Shown piece by piece: positions 52,899-62,114 of a DNA stretch of 64,000 bases. A program made the translations under genes and the position numbers. The notes under the pieces are model-generated. The model searched no databases. It was not told the DNA's origin and was given only the letters and a program-made list of their open reading frames with translations. The DNA comes from Actinoallomurus liliacearum (GTDB taxonomy: Bacteria; Actinomycetota; Actinomycetes; Streptosporangiales; Streptosporangiaceae): contig NZ_BAABHJ010000039.1 of the NCBI RefSeq assembly GCF_039542035.1, forward strand, positions 62,001-126,000, read 5' to 3'. The stretch's first letter is position 1, and every line of letters starts with the position of its first letter.

Positions 52899-53379
52899 CG
52901 CGTCCCCCGTGGGATTCGGTTCGTTTTGGTTCGCTGAATCATTAATACCCCGCCCGGACGGGTCGCTAACGCCAATGTGTGTTCACTTCGAAGACTCTTC
53001 TTTAGGTTGTCGCCGGTGTCGTTCGACGGACTCGCTGGCCGAGGTGCTAACGGCCACTGAATAGAGTTGCCGGCCATACGCGTGGATAAATTAGTGAGTG
53101 GATTCGCTGAGGGTGTTCGTTGCTGGCGGGTGAAGTCGGCCGCAGCGTGGCCAGGAGCTGTGGCTCGTGGTGGCCATCATTCGATACAGGGGGAGTCCTT
53201 ATATGAGTCGGGTGAGGCATCGGCATAGACAGCTCGCGTTTGACCTGCAGTGTTAGCATGCACAGGCTCTACTGGCCTGGGCGGCGGGCAAGCCGGCATA
53301 CCAGCGGTAGACGCGCTGGCATACCTGCGGCACAAGCGGCTGTTCGCAGTCGGCGCCCGTCGACCTCGCCGGCACTGTC
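52899..53379. other. Intergenic region, AT-richer, no supported gene
   Basis: About 480 bases with local AT-rich stretches (for example TTCATTAATACC near 52940 and around 53085-53105), the likely promoter zone of the minus-strand pair. Right of about 53250 it becomes GC-rich and continues into an oxidoreductase scrap. No gene supported. Confidence 0.4.
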
Positions 53380-53500
53380 TCAGCCGAGCAGCAGCACGAG
53401 CTTCCCCCGGACATGGCCCTGCTCGCTCACCCGGTGGACCTCGGCGACTTCGGCGAGCGGGAAGGTCTGCGCGACCGGGAGCGAGATCTGCCAGCCTCGA
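53380..53500 (-). pseudogene. C-terminal scrap of a zinc-type quinone oxidoreductase
   Basis: On the minus strand the sequence reads GWQISLPVAQTFPLAEVAEV, then HRVSEQGHVRGKLVLLLG and a stop: the last ~38 residues of NADPH:quinone-reductase-type alcohol dehydrogenases (xVxFPLAExAEAHRxxExGHxRGKxVLxV). Upstream of about 53500 the reading ends and no more of the protein is visible. It marks a former gene cut by rearrangement at the border of the mobile block. Confidence 0.65.
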
Positions 53501-53657
53501 GCGCTCGGCCGGGCCCTCCCAGCGGGCGACCCAAGCACCGCATGCGGCGCAGGCGCGGGCCTTCGGTATCTATGGTTAATCCACTCTAAATGGGACGCAA
53601 GTCACCCCGTATATGACCGCGACCCGAGTGGGGCGCGTGACTAATCGCGTAACGGGT

Positions 53658-56582
53658 TTAGCGCAGGGACTGGTATCGGGCGAGTTCTTCCCATGCTTGG
53701 TTTTCCAAATCTCTGCGGCCGAGGGTGTGGAACAGGACAACGGCCTTCTCCAGATCGCGGGTCCCCTGGTCGCCGTTGCCGGTTGCCTGGTGGCTTTTGG
53801 CGCGTGCGCGCAGGCAGCAGGCGTGCTGGTAGTCATCGTGCCGGGCGCTGAAAAGTTCCGCGGCGATCGTGAGGGCCTCGATCGCAGCGTCATGACGGTG
53901 GAGGTGCTGGTAGGCCAGCCCGGCTTGCCGATGGAAGTAGGCGCGAAGTCGTTCGCGACCCTCGATGCTGAGATCGAATCCTTGCCGGCATAGGTCAAGG
54001 GCGGCATCGGGCTGGCCGGCATGCAGGCGGGACTTGGCGAGCGAGTGCAGGGCCACGCAGACGTAAAGGGTGTTGCCCTGGCGGTGGGCGAGTTCGAGTG
54101 CTTCCTCGCAGCGAGTGATCCCCTCAGCGTGCCGGCCGAGCCGGATCAGCGTTCCGCCCAGGATCCGCAGACACAAGAACTCCGCGTTCGGGTCGCCGAT
54201 CTCGCGCGCCAGGGCTAGGCCGCGTTCGGCGTCGGCTCTGGAGGCGGGCAAGTCGCCCGTGGCGATGGTGCAGTAGGCGCGCAGCCCATAGGCGCGAGCA
54301 AGCCGCTGCTGATCCCCCGCACGTTCCAGAGCGGTGATGCATCGTGCGACCAACGGCAGCGCGGGGATCGGGTCGGCCCGGTCGCCGGCCAAGACGATGG
54401 CGGCCCGCAACCACGCCCGGGCGGCGAACACCGTGTCCTCGGCGGAATCGGCGGCCTGCGCGATCGCGGTCCACATGTGTTCGGCGTCGTCGTGGTAGCC
54501 GTGGAGCTGCAAGAACGCGGCCAGGCGCAGCGCCAGCTCCCGGGCCAGCCGATATCCGCAGGGAAGGCCGCAGGCCGCCTCGACGGCGGCCAGCAGGTTC
54601 CGGCGTTCGGCCGCGAACCAGCTTTCCGCGGCGTCGGCGACCCGCTGCGCGAGGCTCGGCTGGACGACGCGAGCCGCGAGCGGAGGGCGGGTCCGTGGGG
54701 GCGCGTGAAGACCACGCGGAATGAGGGCATCGGCGATGTCGGCCAGTTCCAGCCACGCCCCCATCAAGCGCTCGCGCGCCACGTCGGCGTCAGGATCGGC
54801 GCCAAGGAGTTCGGTCGCGTATTCGCGTACCAGGTCGTGGAAGCGATAGCGGGGCTGGCCGAGCGGATCGATACAGACGGTGGTCAGCAACGAGTGGTCG
54901 ACGAGAGCATCGATCAGGGCCCCGCTGGGATCGCCGAGGATGACGTCGCCGACCCAAGCGGAGAACTCACCGGTCCCGGCCAGCGCGAGCAACCGGAACG
55001 CCCGCTGGGCCGCAGGCTCAAGGGTCTGGTAGCTGAGAGCGATGCTGGCGCGTACGGCCAGGTTCCCGGCCACCAGCTCATCGAGCCGGGTCTGCTCATC
55101 GGCCAAGCGGCGGGCGAGGTAGGCGATGGGCCAGGACGGACGCCTGGCCAGACGCTCGGCGGCGATCCGGACCGCGAGGGGGAACCTGCCACACGCCTCG
55201 ATGACGGCGTCGGCGGCTTCGGGGTCAGCATTCACCCGTTCGGGACCGGCCAGGCGACTCAGCAACTGCATCGCGTCACGATGGTCGAGGGGGCCGAGGC
55301 CGATCGAACGGCCGGTGGCGATGCCGGCCAGCCGGGTGCGGCTGGTGATGACGACGGCGCATCCGGCGGCCCCGGGTAGCAACGGCTGGACTTGCTCCGG
55401 ACAGGCGGCGTCATCGAGCACGATCAGCAGACGCTGGTCCGCCAGCGTGGTTCGCAACAGGGCGGCGCGCTGAGCGAGCGTACGCGGGATGTCCGAGGCG
55501 GACACTCCCAGGGCGTGCAGGACCTCGCCCAAGAGCTCGGGCGCTTTGCGCGGGGCGGGTGATGCTCCCGCCAGCCGCAAGTAGAGCTGGCCGTCGGGGT
55601 AGTCATGAACAACGGCGTGCGCGACCCGTACCGCCAGCACGGTCTTACCGACTCCCGGCGGTCCACTGACCTCGACCACCCGGGGCGCTGTCGCCGACGA
55701 GGCCGGCGACAGCATCGCGATCAGCTCCGCAGCCTCACCCTCCCGGCCGGTGAAGTCCGCCAGGTCCGCCGGCAGCTGACGCGGCACGGTCCGCCTCATC
55801 TGATGACCGGCCTGCGGGTCCGTCACCACCGGGGGCCGCAACTCCGGGTCGTTGCATTGGATTCGGCGCCGCAAGGTACGCAACGCCGGCCCGGGCTCGA
55901 CGCCGACGTGCGCGGCCATGGCGGCTTCGGCGTTGCTAAAGGCATTCAACGCATCCGCCTGGAGACCACATCGGTAGAGCGCGAGCATCAGATCGGCCCA
56001 CACCTGTTCGTTGCCCGGCTCAGCGGCGACCAGCGTTCGCAGCTCAGGCAGCAGTTCGCGATGCCAGCCCAACGCCAGCCGAGCGCTCACCAGCGCGTTG
56101 CGGGCATCTCGCCGTTCCTCGATCAGCCCAGTGACCAACGCGGCCATCGTCGGGGTAGCCGGAAGCAGATCAGCAAGCTGATCGGTGGTCCACTGAGCCA
56201 TCGCCTCATCCAGCAGCCGCACCGCGACGTCCGGATTACCCGCGCTCAGCGCCGCGCGCCCTTGACGGTGCAAATCCCGGAATCGGTCCACGTCGACCTC
56301 ATCGCGGTCGGGGTCGATGCGCAGTCGGTAGCCGACGTCATCGGTGACCAGCCGGTCTGCCGTCAGAACTCGGCGAAGGTCCCACATACGGGTACGCAGC
56401 GAGTGCAGCCGGTCATCATCCTCCGCCGGTCCCCACAACAGATCGATCAAACGGTCTGGCGGCACAGACTGATTGCGGTACAGCACCAACGCGAATAGCA
56501 CGCCACGCGCCAGCCGACGCGTGACGGCACGCATCAGCCCCTTTTCGGCCAGTTCGAAACGTCCAAGAACGCGATATTCCAT
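53658..56582 (-). CDS. AfsR/SARP-family regulator with NB-ARC and TPR domains
   Basis: 974 residues. N-terminal OmpR-like winged helix (VLGRFELAEKGLMRAVTRRL, IDLLWGPAEDDDRLHSLRTR), a bacterial transcriptional activator domain (about 95-245), an NB-ARC ATPase with Walker A VVEVSGPPGVGKTVLAVRV (about 305-323), LLIVLDDAACPEQVQPLL (Walker B) and VVITSRTRLAGIATG, then a TPR region in the last 300 residues (RAYGLRAYCTIATGDLPASRA, EGITRCEEALELAHRQGNTL). AfsR-type proteins activate antibiotic or developmental genes. No biosynthetic cluster is visible, and the gene is divergent from the Tad operon, which it could regulate. The residues 10-30 lack the usual ML-P-KxRALLALL motif, so the DNA-binding part is divergent. 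Confidence 0.9.
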   Translation of the reverse strand: MEYRVLGRFELAEKGLMRAVTRRLARGVLFALVLYRNQSVPPDRLIDLLWGPAEDDDRLHSLRTRMWDLRRVLTADRLVTDDVGYRLRIDPDRDEVDVDRFRDLHRQGRAALSAGNPDVAVRLLDEAMAQWTTDQLADLLPATPTMAALVTGLIEERRDARNALVSARLALGWHRELLPELRTLVAAEPGNEQVWADLMLALYRCGLQADALNAFSNAEAAMAAHVGVEPGPALRTLRRRIQCNDPELRPPVVTDPQAGHQMRRTVPRQLPADLADFTGREGEAAELIAMLSPASSATAPRVVEVSGPPGVGKTVLAVRVAHAVVHDYPDGQLYLRLAGASPAPRKAPELLGEVLHALGVSASDIPRTLAQRAALLRTTLADQRLLIVLDDAACPEQVQPLLPGAAGCAVVITSRTRLAGIATGRSIGLGPLDHRDAMQLLSRLAGPERVNADPEAADAVIEACGRFPLAVRIAAERLARRPSWPIAYLARRLADEQTRLDELVAGNLAVRASIALSYQTLEPAAQRAFRLLALAGTGEFSAWVGDVILGDPSGALIDALVDHSLLTTVCIDPLGQPRYRFHDLVREYATELLGADPDADVARERLMGAWLELADIADALIPRGLHAPPRTRPPLAARVVQPSLAQRVADAAESWFAAERRNLLAAVEAACGLPCGYRLARELALRLAAFLQLHGYHDDAEHMWTAIAQAADSAEDTVFAARAWLRAAIVLAGDRADPIPALPLVARCITALERAGDQQRLARAYGLRAYCTIATGDLPASRADAERGLALAREIGDPNAEFLCLRILGGTLIRLGRHAEGITRCEEALELAHRQGNTLYVCVALHSLAKSRLHAGQPDAALDLCRQGFDLSIEGRERLRAYFHRQAGLAYQHLHRHDAAIEALTIAAELFSARHDDYQHACCLRARAKSHQATGNGDQGTRDLEKAVVLFHTLGRRDLENQAWEELARYQSLR

Positions 56583-56647
56583 CCCCGATTGTCCTCGCCC
56601 CCGCCACTTCGGAGCCGACCACGCTACAGCGAGCCTGAGCCCTTAAG

Positions 56648-56665
56648 CGTGGCCAGGTTCGGCCA
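56648..56665. promoter_or_regulatory. Palindrome in divergent region between SARP gene and Tad operon
   Basis: GTGGCC-AGGTTC-GGCCAC, 6-bp perfect arms, 66 bp upstream of the SARP gene start and before the Tad operon. AT-rich DNA follows (TTACTGATTGCTACTTACTG), a plausible promoter. The palindrome may be an operator. Confidence 0.35.
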
Positions 56666-56818
56666 CAATGAGTTACTGATTGCTACTTACTGTGATGGAG
56701 TTCGGCTTCCTCGGTGATGGAACGGTGATCAGGCATGTTTACGGTCGGTCGCAAGATTCTCACGGACTGCACTCGGATCGACGTGGAGAGCGGTCACTCG
56801 GGGCGAGGAGGTGGATCG

Positions 56819-57496
56819 ATGCTGTGCATGCCGGGTACTCGCCGGCGGGGTGAGCGTCGCCCCCGTACGCGGTCGGCAGCGATAACCCCCATCTGGTTGG
56901 CGTTTCCGAGCTGCCGTCGGGCCGCCTCGATATCCCGCCCCCTTCAGGGAGTGCTATATATCGCCCTGGCCTTGATCTCTATAGCGGGCTGTGGCCACAA
57001 CCGCTCAAAGGTCGCCTTCCCGTCCGCGTCCCTGAGATCCGGTCCTTCGACCGTAAGGGCCTACTCGTCGGCTTCCCCCTCGGCTGCCACGCCACGGGAT
57101 GCGGCCGTCACCGCGTATACGAGTTTCTTTCCGGCCTCCGACGTGGCCCTCACGGCACCGCCAGAACGAATCCGGCCCATATTGGAGGGATTTGCGACGG
57201 GATGGTATCTGGATTCCATAATCCGACAGACGGTCGATGAGCAGGCGCAGCATCTTGAGCCGTGGGGTCACGTAATTGTTCATATCACCCAAGTCGACAT
57301 GCAACAAGGAGCAGCAATAGTTCACGACTGCCAAGATGCGTCGAACGCCGGGCTGGCCAGCACAAAAACCCACCAATTGATATCAGAAACGCGCGGCACG
57401 GTACACCGAAACCTAACTGCGAAGCTGGCACCAGGAGGTGATGGTCGATGGCGAATCTCAGAGCTCAGGCAGTTCAAAGCCGCGTGCCACGTATAG
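56819..57496 (+). CDS. Lipoprotein, first gene of the Tad-pilus operon
   Basis: 225 residues from ATG 56819, chosen because GAGGAGG lies 8 nt upstream (an ATG at 56735 would add 28 residues without a ribosome-binding site). A hydrophobic segment with a lipobox, LYIALALISIAGCGHNRSK, implies a lipid-anchored exported protein. The mature domain is a beta-rich NTF2-like pattern (RDAAVTAYTSFFPASDVALT, RPILEGFATGWYLDSIIRQ, GHVIVHITQVDMQQGAAIVH, ETRGTVHRNLTAKLAPGG). Such lipoproteins head actinobacterial Tad clusters; a role in pilus assembly or anchoring is inferred. Its end overlaps the next gene by 49 nt. Confidence 0.68.
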   Translation: MLCMPGTRRRGERRPRTRSAAITPIWLAFPSCRRAASISRPLQGVLYIALALISIAGCGHNRSKVAFPSASLRSGPSTVRAYSSASPSAATPRDAAVTAYTSFFPASDVALTAPPERIRPILEGFATGWYLDSIIRQTVDEQAQHLEPWGHVIVHITQVDMQQGAAIVHDCQDASNAGLASTKTHQLISETRGTVHRNLTAKLAPGGDGRWRISELRQFKAACHV

Positions 57497-58305
57497 CGGC
57501 TATCGTCGGCGTAACAGGTATGTCTATCATCGCCCTTTCCGTGCCTGCTTCCGCCGATCCGCCGCCGGGACGGAATGATCGCGGCGTGATTGCCGGACCT
57601 CATTCCTACAATCCCTTCGCGACGACACGCGGCAAAGTCGGTACCAGCCTGCCTATGCAAGCCACCATCCGGCGATCAGCAGCCGATCCCAAGCACAACC
57701 TTCCGCCGTATTGCGCCGAGGCCGCAGCGGCCAGCCGCGTCGTAGGCGCGCTCAGTCCCATCGCTGGAAGACCCATGGTGTGTGGGAACGAGCCCGCTTC
57801 TGCCGTCACGCCGCAAGAGCTGGCTCAGTCAGCGTGGAAGGGCCTCAACCTCCCGATCCCCGCTGTGCGTACGGCACCCCCACACGGCTCTGAGGGGCTG
57901 GTTGGTCTGCCGGAGTGGGTGTGGGTGCCGCGTGGTCAGTGGCGGTCGTTGTCGCAGAAGGCATCGGCGGGGGCGGTGTGGGCGGAGGTCACCGCGACGC
58001 CTAAGCAGATGGTCATCGAGCCAGGCCCGGGCCTGCCCACGGTGACATGTCCGGGACCGGGGACGGTGTACGACCCGGTCAAGCCGGCGTCGGGTCAGCA
58101 CACGGATTGTTCCTTCACCTATCGCCGGTCCTCGGCTGCGGAGCCGGGCGCGGTGTATCGGGTGAAGGTGACGGTGGTGTGGGGCGGCAGCTGGGTCGGC
58201 TCGGGCGGGGCTGGCGGAGCGTTGCCGGACATAAGTCGGTCGACGACGTTCGGCCTCAAGGTGGCCGAGGCTCAGGGCCTGTACGGGGGAGGGGCGGGGA
58301 GATGA
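57448..58305 (+). CDS. Secreted protein in Tad-pilus operon
   Basis: 285 residues from ATG 57448 (GGAGG upstream). A signal peptide (IAAIVGVTGMSIIALSVPASA, cleavage after ASA, about residue 37), then a mature part with Cys residues (LPPYCAEAAA, RPMVCGNEPA, PTVTCPGPGT, HTDCSFTYRR) and a C-terminal beta domain (EPGAVYRVKVTVVWGGSWVG). No family recognised. Similar secreted proteins recur next to SAF/CpaB-like genes in actinobacterial Tad loci. Overlaps both neighbours, so is translationally coupled. Confidence 0.68.
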   Translation: MANLRAQAVQSRVPRIAAIVGVTGMSIIALSVPASADPPPGRNDRGVIAGPHSYNPFATTRGKVGTSLPMQATIRRSAADPKHNLPPYCAEAAAASRVVGALSPIAGRPMVCGNEPASAVTPQELAQSAWKGLNLPIPAVRTAPPHGSEGLVGLPEWVWVPRGQWRSLSQKASAGAVWAEVTATPKQMVIEPGPGLPTVTCPGPGTVYDPVKPASGQHTDCSFTYRRSSAAEPGAVYRVKVTVVWGGSWVGSGGAGGALPDISRSTTFGLKVAEAQGLYGGGAGR

Positions 58306-59012
58306 CGTCTGGCACAAGCGGGCGACGGCAGAGCTCCCAGGTCCGCGCGCAGGCACTAGCGGCGAACAGTCCGGCCCGTGGTCCGGTGCGGCTGGCGCGG
58401 CAGCGGCGCCCGGCGTGGATCGCGGCGGGGGTGGCGATCCTAGCGCTGGGCGTGCTGGCGAACGTGTACCTGTTCGAGGCCGCGAGTGAGCGGACCTCAG
58501 TGGTGCGGGTAGCGCGGGACGTCGCGGTCGGCCAGCCGCTCACTCGCGCGGACCTGGACACCGCGGTGGTGGCGCTCGGGCCGGGAGTGCGGGCGATCCC
58601 GGGCGCTCAGCTGGGGGAGGTGGTCGGTCGGCGCGCGGCGGTGGGGTTGCGGGCGGGAACGTTGCTGACGGCCAGCCAGGTGACGGTGCAGCTGACGCCT
58701 GGTCCGGGGCAGGCGCTGGTCGCGGTGGCGCTCAAGCCGAGTCAGTTGCCGCCCCGCGGGCTTGAGCCGGGTTCGCAGGTCCGGATCGTGGCTACCTCCG
58801 GAGGCCAAGACGACACCCCTAGTCCGTCTGCTCAGAGCGGCCCGGCGGCGGGCAAGGACGTCGCGGGGGTCGTCGATGCGGTCGGTGGCCCGGATGCCGA
58901 TGGGGCGGTGACGGTGTCGCTGCTGGTCGCCGATGGCGATGCGAGCGCGGTCGCGCGTCTTGCCGCGGCGGGGCGGGTCGCGTTGGTGGTGACGAGCCAA
59001 GTGGGTTCGTGA
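58302..59012 (+). CDS. SAF-domain (CpaB/RcpC-like) pilus assembly protein
   Basis: 236 residues from ATG 58302, overlapping the previous stop. One membrane helix (AWIAAGVAILALGVLANVYL, about 38-57) followed by an SAF domain (VVRVARDVAVGQPLTRADLD, VGRRAAVGLRAGTLLTASQV) and a linker with GQALVAVALKPSQLPPRGL. In Tad systems CpaB/RcpC proteins are periplasmic or extracytoplasmic assembly factors. The domain order and size fit. Confidence 0.82.
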   Translation: MTSGTSGRRQSSQVRAQALAANSPARGPVRLARQRRPAWIAAGVAILALGVLANVYLFEAASERTSVVRVARDVAVGQPLTRADLDTAVVALGPGVRAIPGAQLGEVVGRRAAVGLRAGTLLTASQVTVQLTPGPGQALVAVALKPSQLPPRGLEPGSQVRIVATSGGQDDTPSPSAQSGPAAGKDVAGVVDAVGGPDADGAVTVSLLVADGDASAVARLAAAGRVALVVTSQVGS

Positions 59013-59800
59013 TGGCGCTGTATTGCGTGTGCTCTGCGGGTGGGTCGCCGGGGGTGACGACGACCGCGTTGGCGTTGGCGCTGGGCTGGCCGCGCGAGGT
59101 CGTGCTGGCCGAGTGTGACCCGGCTGGCCGCCGGATCCTGCCTGGATACCTCGCTGAGCGGCTCGACGGGCCGCCCGGCCCCGGGCTGCTCGGCCTGGCG
59201 ACGGCACTTGGCGGCGAGGACGTGCGGGTGGAGGACTACACCATTCCGCTGGCCGAGCAGGGGAGGGCATGGCTGCTGCACGGTATCCGCGACCCTCGGC
59301 ACGCCGCACAGCTGGCCCGGTTGTGGCAGCCGCTGGCCGGCCTGTTCATCAAAGCCGAGGTCGATGTCATCGCCGACGTCGGCCGGGTCGGTAGCCCGGA
59401 CACCCCGATGGGGCTCTTGGCGGGCGCGGATCTGGTGGTGATGGTGCTACGCGGAACGCTTTCGCAGGTCGACGCCGCCCAGCCCCGCCTGGACGCCCTG
59501 CTCGGCGCGTTGAACTGGCGGGTGCCGGTGGCGTTGTGCCTGATCGAGTCCGGCCGCTATTCCGCAGCCGCGGTGAGCCGCGAGTTGTTCGGGCTCCCGA
59601 TGCTGGCCGAACTGCCGCACGCACCGGCGGATGCAAACGTGTTGTCCGACGGCGCCCGTCCCCGCATGGCGTTCCGTACGTGCCTGTTGCTGCGCACGGC
59701 GGGCAACCTCGGTCACCAGATGCGCAAGCTGGTGGAAGAAAGGGCGTTCCACCCCGAGACCCTTCCCGCCCGAGCGGTCCCCTCTAGGGAGGCGAGGTGA
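59009..59800 (+). CDS. CpaE/ParA-like ATPase-fold protein of the Tad system
   Basis: 263 residues from a GTG at 59009 overlapping the previous stop. ParA/MinD-like fold: N-terminal CSAGGSPGVTTTALALALGW in place of a deviant Walker A (GGxGxTTT, but the signature Lys is absent), VVLAECDPAGRRILPGYLAE, VDVIADVGRVGSP and DLVVMVLRGTLSQVDAA. CpaE proteins position the Tad machine at the pole. The missing Lys suggests weak or no ATP hydrolysis, as known from other CpaE-like members. Confidence 0.82.
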   Translation: MMALYCVCSAGGSPGVTTTALALALGWPREVVLAECDPAGRRILPGYLAERLDGPPGPGLLGLATALGGEDVRVEDYTIPLAEQGRAWLLHGIRDPRHAAQLARLWQPLAGLFIKAEVDVIADVGRVGSPDTPMGLLAGADLVVMVLRGTLSQVDAAQPRLDALLGALNWRVPVALCLIESGRYSAAAVSRELFGLPMLAELPHAPADANVLSDGARPRMAFRTCLLLRTAGNLGHQMRKLVEERAFHPETLPARAVPSREAR

Positions 59801-61215
59801 CGCGCTACGGCTGGTCCCCAGCCACCATCCGGCCCACCGCCGACCTGGCATCCAGCGGCCCGGCCAGCGGCTCCACCGACACTCAAGCGGCCGTTTCGGA
59901 CGCCGGGGCGTGGTGGGCGGCGGCGCGGCGGATCAGCGAGCAGCTGGTCGACGTGCTCAGCGACGACCTCGATCGCGTTCAGGCGCGGCAGGTGATCGTG
60001 CGTGCGGTGCAGGACTGGGCGCACGAGCAGACCACGGCCGGCCAGGCGATGCCGTCGGCGCAGGCTCAGCAGTATCTGGCCCGGTTGGTCTTCGACCGCC
60101 GCTACGGCCTCGGAGTTTTGCAGCCGTTCTTGGAACGCACCGATGTGGAGAACATCGTCGTCAACGGCTGTGACCAGACCTGGGTCACCTACACCAACGG
60201 CGCCAAAGCGCCTGGGCCGCCGGTCGCGGCCAGCGACGAAGAGCTCGTCGAGTGGGTCCAGCTGCTGGCCAGGCGCGGGAACTCCACCCGGGAGTTCTCC
60301 CACGCCACCCCGCTGTTGGACGTCGCCCTTTCAGACGGAGTCCGGCTGGCGGTGGTGCACTGGGTCTCGCGCCGCCCGCACCTGGCGTTGCGGATCCACC
60401 GCCTGGTCGACGTCACCCTCGATCGGCTGACCGAACTCGGCACCCTCACCCGGGCCGTGGAGGAGTTTTTGCGGGCGGCGGTGCGGGCCCGGCGGAACAT
60501 CATCGTGGCCGGGGAGGTCAACACCGGCAAGACCACCCTCATCCGTGCCCTCGCGAACGAGATCGACCCGGACGAGCGCATCATCACGCTCGAGTCCGAT
60601 TACGAGCTGTTCTTGGACGATCGGCGGCTGGCGCACCGTCACCATGACGTGGTCGCGCTCGAGGCCCGCCATGCCAACTCCGAAGGCGCCGGTGAGGTCA
60701 CCCTGCAGGACCTGGTCCCGGCCAGCCTGCGCCTCAACCCCGACCGCGTCATCGTCGGTGAGGCCCGCCAAGGGGAGCTGGCGCCGATGCTGGAGGTGAT
60801 GTACTCCGGGGCGCGCGGCTCCATGTGCACGCTCCACGTCCACCGTCCCCAGCACGTGTTCAACCGGGTCATCCAGCTGGGGCGCCGGTCCGGGCTCGGC
60901 TTCAGCCCCGAAGACCTGCACCTGATGTTCGGGCTGGCCGAACCCTTGATCGTCTACCTGCAACGCGACCCGCACACCAATGCCCGGTTCGTCGCGGAGG
61001 TGATGGAGGCCGGTCCACCCGCTGACGGACCCGAACCGGCCCGCAACCGCATCTTCGTCCCCGGCCCGGACGGCCGCGCCACCCCGACAGGCGGGCACAT
61101 CAGCACAAGCCTGCTCGACGAACTCGCCGCCTACGGCCTGGACCCAAGCCTGCTCACGTGCGAGGCGAACGGTGACCGGGCTGGGCTCGGTGACGAGGGC
61201 GGGTGGTCCCGATGA
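59797..61215 (+). CDS. tadA: TadA/CpaF-type secretion ATPase
   Basis: 472 residues, GTG start overlapping the previous stop. N-terminal helical part, then a type II/IV secretion ATPase: ENIVVNGCDQTWVTYTNGAK, VHWVSRRPHLALRIHRL, Walker A IVAGEVNTGKTTLIRALA (about 236), Asp box RIITLESDYELFLDD, Walker B-type RLNPDRVIVGEARQGELAPM, His box SMCTLHVHRPQ. This is the CpaF/TadA subfamily that powers Flp pilus assembly. Central gene of the operon. Confidence 0.95.
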   Translation: MTRYGWSPATIRPTADLASSGPASGSTDTQAAVSDAGAWWAAARRISEQLVDVLSDDLDRVQARQVIVRAVQDWAHEQTTAGQAMPSAQAQQYLARLVFDRRYGLGVLQPFLERTDVENIVVNGCDQTWVTYTNGAKAPGPPVAASDEELVEWVQLLARRGNSTREFSHATPLLDVALSDGVRLAVVHWVSRRPHLALRIHRLVDVTLDRLTELGTLTRAVEEFLRAAVRARRNIIVAGEVNTGKTTLIRALANEIDPDERIITLESDYELFLDDRRLAHRHHDVVALEARHANSEGAGEVTLQDLVPASLRLNPDRVIVGEARQGELAPMLEVMYSGARGSMCTLHVHRPQHVFNRVIQLGRRSGLGFSPEDLHLMFGLAEPLIVYLQRDPHTNARFVAEVMEAGPPADGPEPARNRIFVPGPDGRATPTGGHISTSLLDELAAYGLDPSLLTCEANGDRAGLGDEGGWSR

Positions 61216-62114
61216 TGGGGTTGCTCGCCGGGCTGGCCGGACTGTGCGCTAGCGGCGGCATCCTGCTGACCGCCCGCGGCCTCACCGGCGTCCCCCTGAC
61301 CGAGACGGCGGCGGGGCGGCCACCGGCCCGCTGGCGCGAACTCCTGCGTTCGGCGGGGGAGCGGACCCGCCGGAACCGGCTGCTCGCGGCCCTCGGGTCC
61401 GGGCTGGTCGTGTTGCTGCTGCTTGGGTGGCCGGTGGCCGCTGTGGCGGTCGCCGCCGGGGCGTACGTGCTGCCGCGGATGCTGTCCGGCCGTCCGGCCC
61501 GGCAGCGGATCGACCGGTTGGAGGCGCTGGAGGCGTGGGCGCGGCGGCTGGCCGAGGTGATGGGCGCCAGCCGCGGTCTGGAACAGACCCTCACCGACAG
61601 CCTGCGCGTGGCGCCCGCCCCGATCCGTGAGCCGGTCGCGTTGCTGGCCGAGCGGTTGAACAACCGGGCCGGCACCGAACAGGCCCTGCGCGCCTTCGCC
61701 GCCGAGTTGGCCGACCCGGTCGGGGACCTGATCGCCACCGCGTTGATCCTGGCGGCACGGCGCCGTGGGCCCGGAACCCGCCACGCCCTGACCGCGCTGG
61801 CAGATGCGGTCGCCCAAGAGGTCCGCGTGCGCTGGGAGGTCGAGGCTGAACGCGCTTCGCTGCGGACCACGCTGCTGGTCATCATCATCTCGGTCGGGAC
61901 GCTGACCGCGTTGTTCGCCGCGTCCGGCACCCTGGCCGCCCCCTACGGCACGCCGCTGGGTCAACTGGTCCTGGCGGCGGTCGCCGCCTTGTACGCGTGC
62001 GGGCTGGGATGGATGCGCCGCCTGGCCGCCATCACCACCGGCACCAGGCTCATCGACGACGGCATCACCGGCGACGATGGATCGCACCGCCGAGGAACCG
62101 GTGGTGCGCCGTGA
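61212..62114 (+). CDS. tadB: TadB-like inner-membrane protein (T2SS F family)
   Basis: 300 residues from ATG 61212 overlapping the TadA stop. Membrane helices at the N-terminus (LLAGLAGLCASGGILLTARG), near 60-90 (LLAALGSGLVVLLLLGWPVA) and in the C-terminal third (LLVIIISVGTLTALFAASGT, LVLAAVAALYACGLGWMRRL). Between them the cytoplasmic T2SSF helix bundle (EALEAWARRLAEVMGASRGL, PIREPVALLAERLNN). TadB and TadC form the platform for the TadA motor. Confidence 0.88.
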   Translation: MMGLLAGLAGLCASGGILLTARGLTGVPLTETAAGRPPARWRELLRSAGERTRRNRLLAALGSGLVVLLLLGWPVAAVAVAAGAYVLPRMLSGRPARQRIDRLEALEAWARRLAEVMGASRGLEQTLTDSLRVAPAPIREPVALLAERLNNRAGTEQALRAFAAELADPVGDLIATALILAARRRGPGTRHALTALADAVAQEVRVRWEVEAERASLRTTLLVIIISVGTLTALFAASGTLAAPYGTPLGQLVLAAVAALYACGLGWMRRLAAITTGTRLIDDGITGDDGSHRRGTGGAP

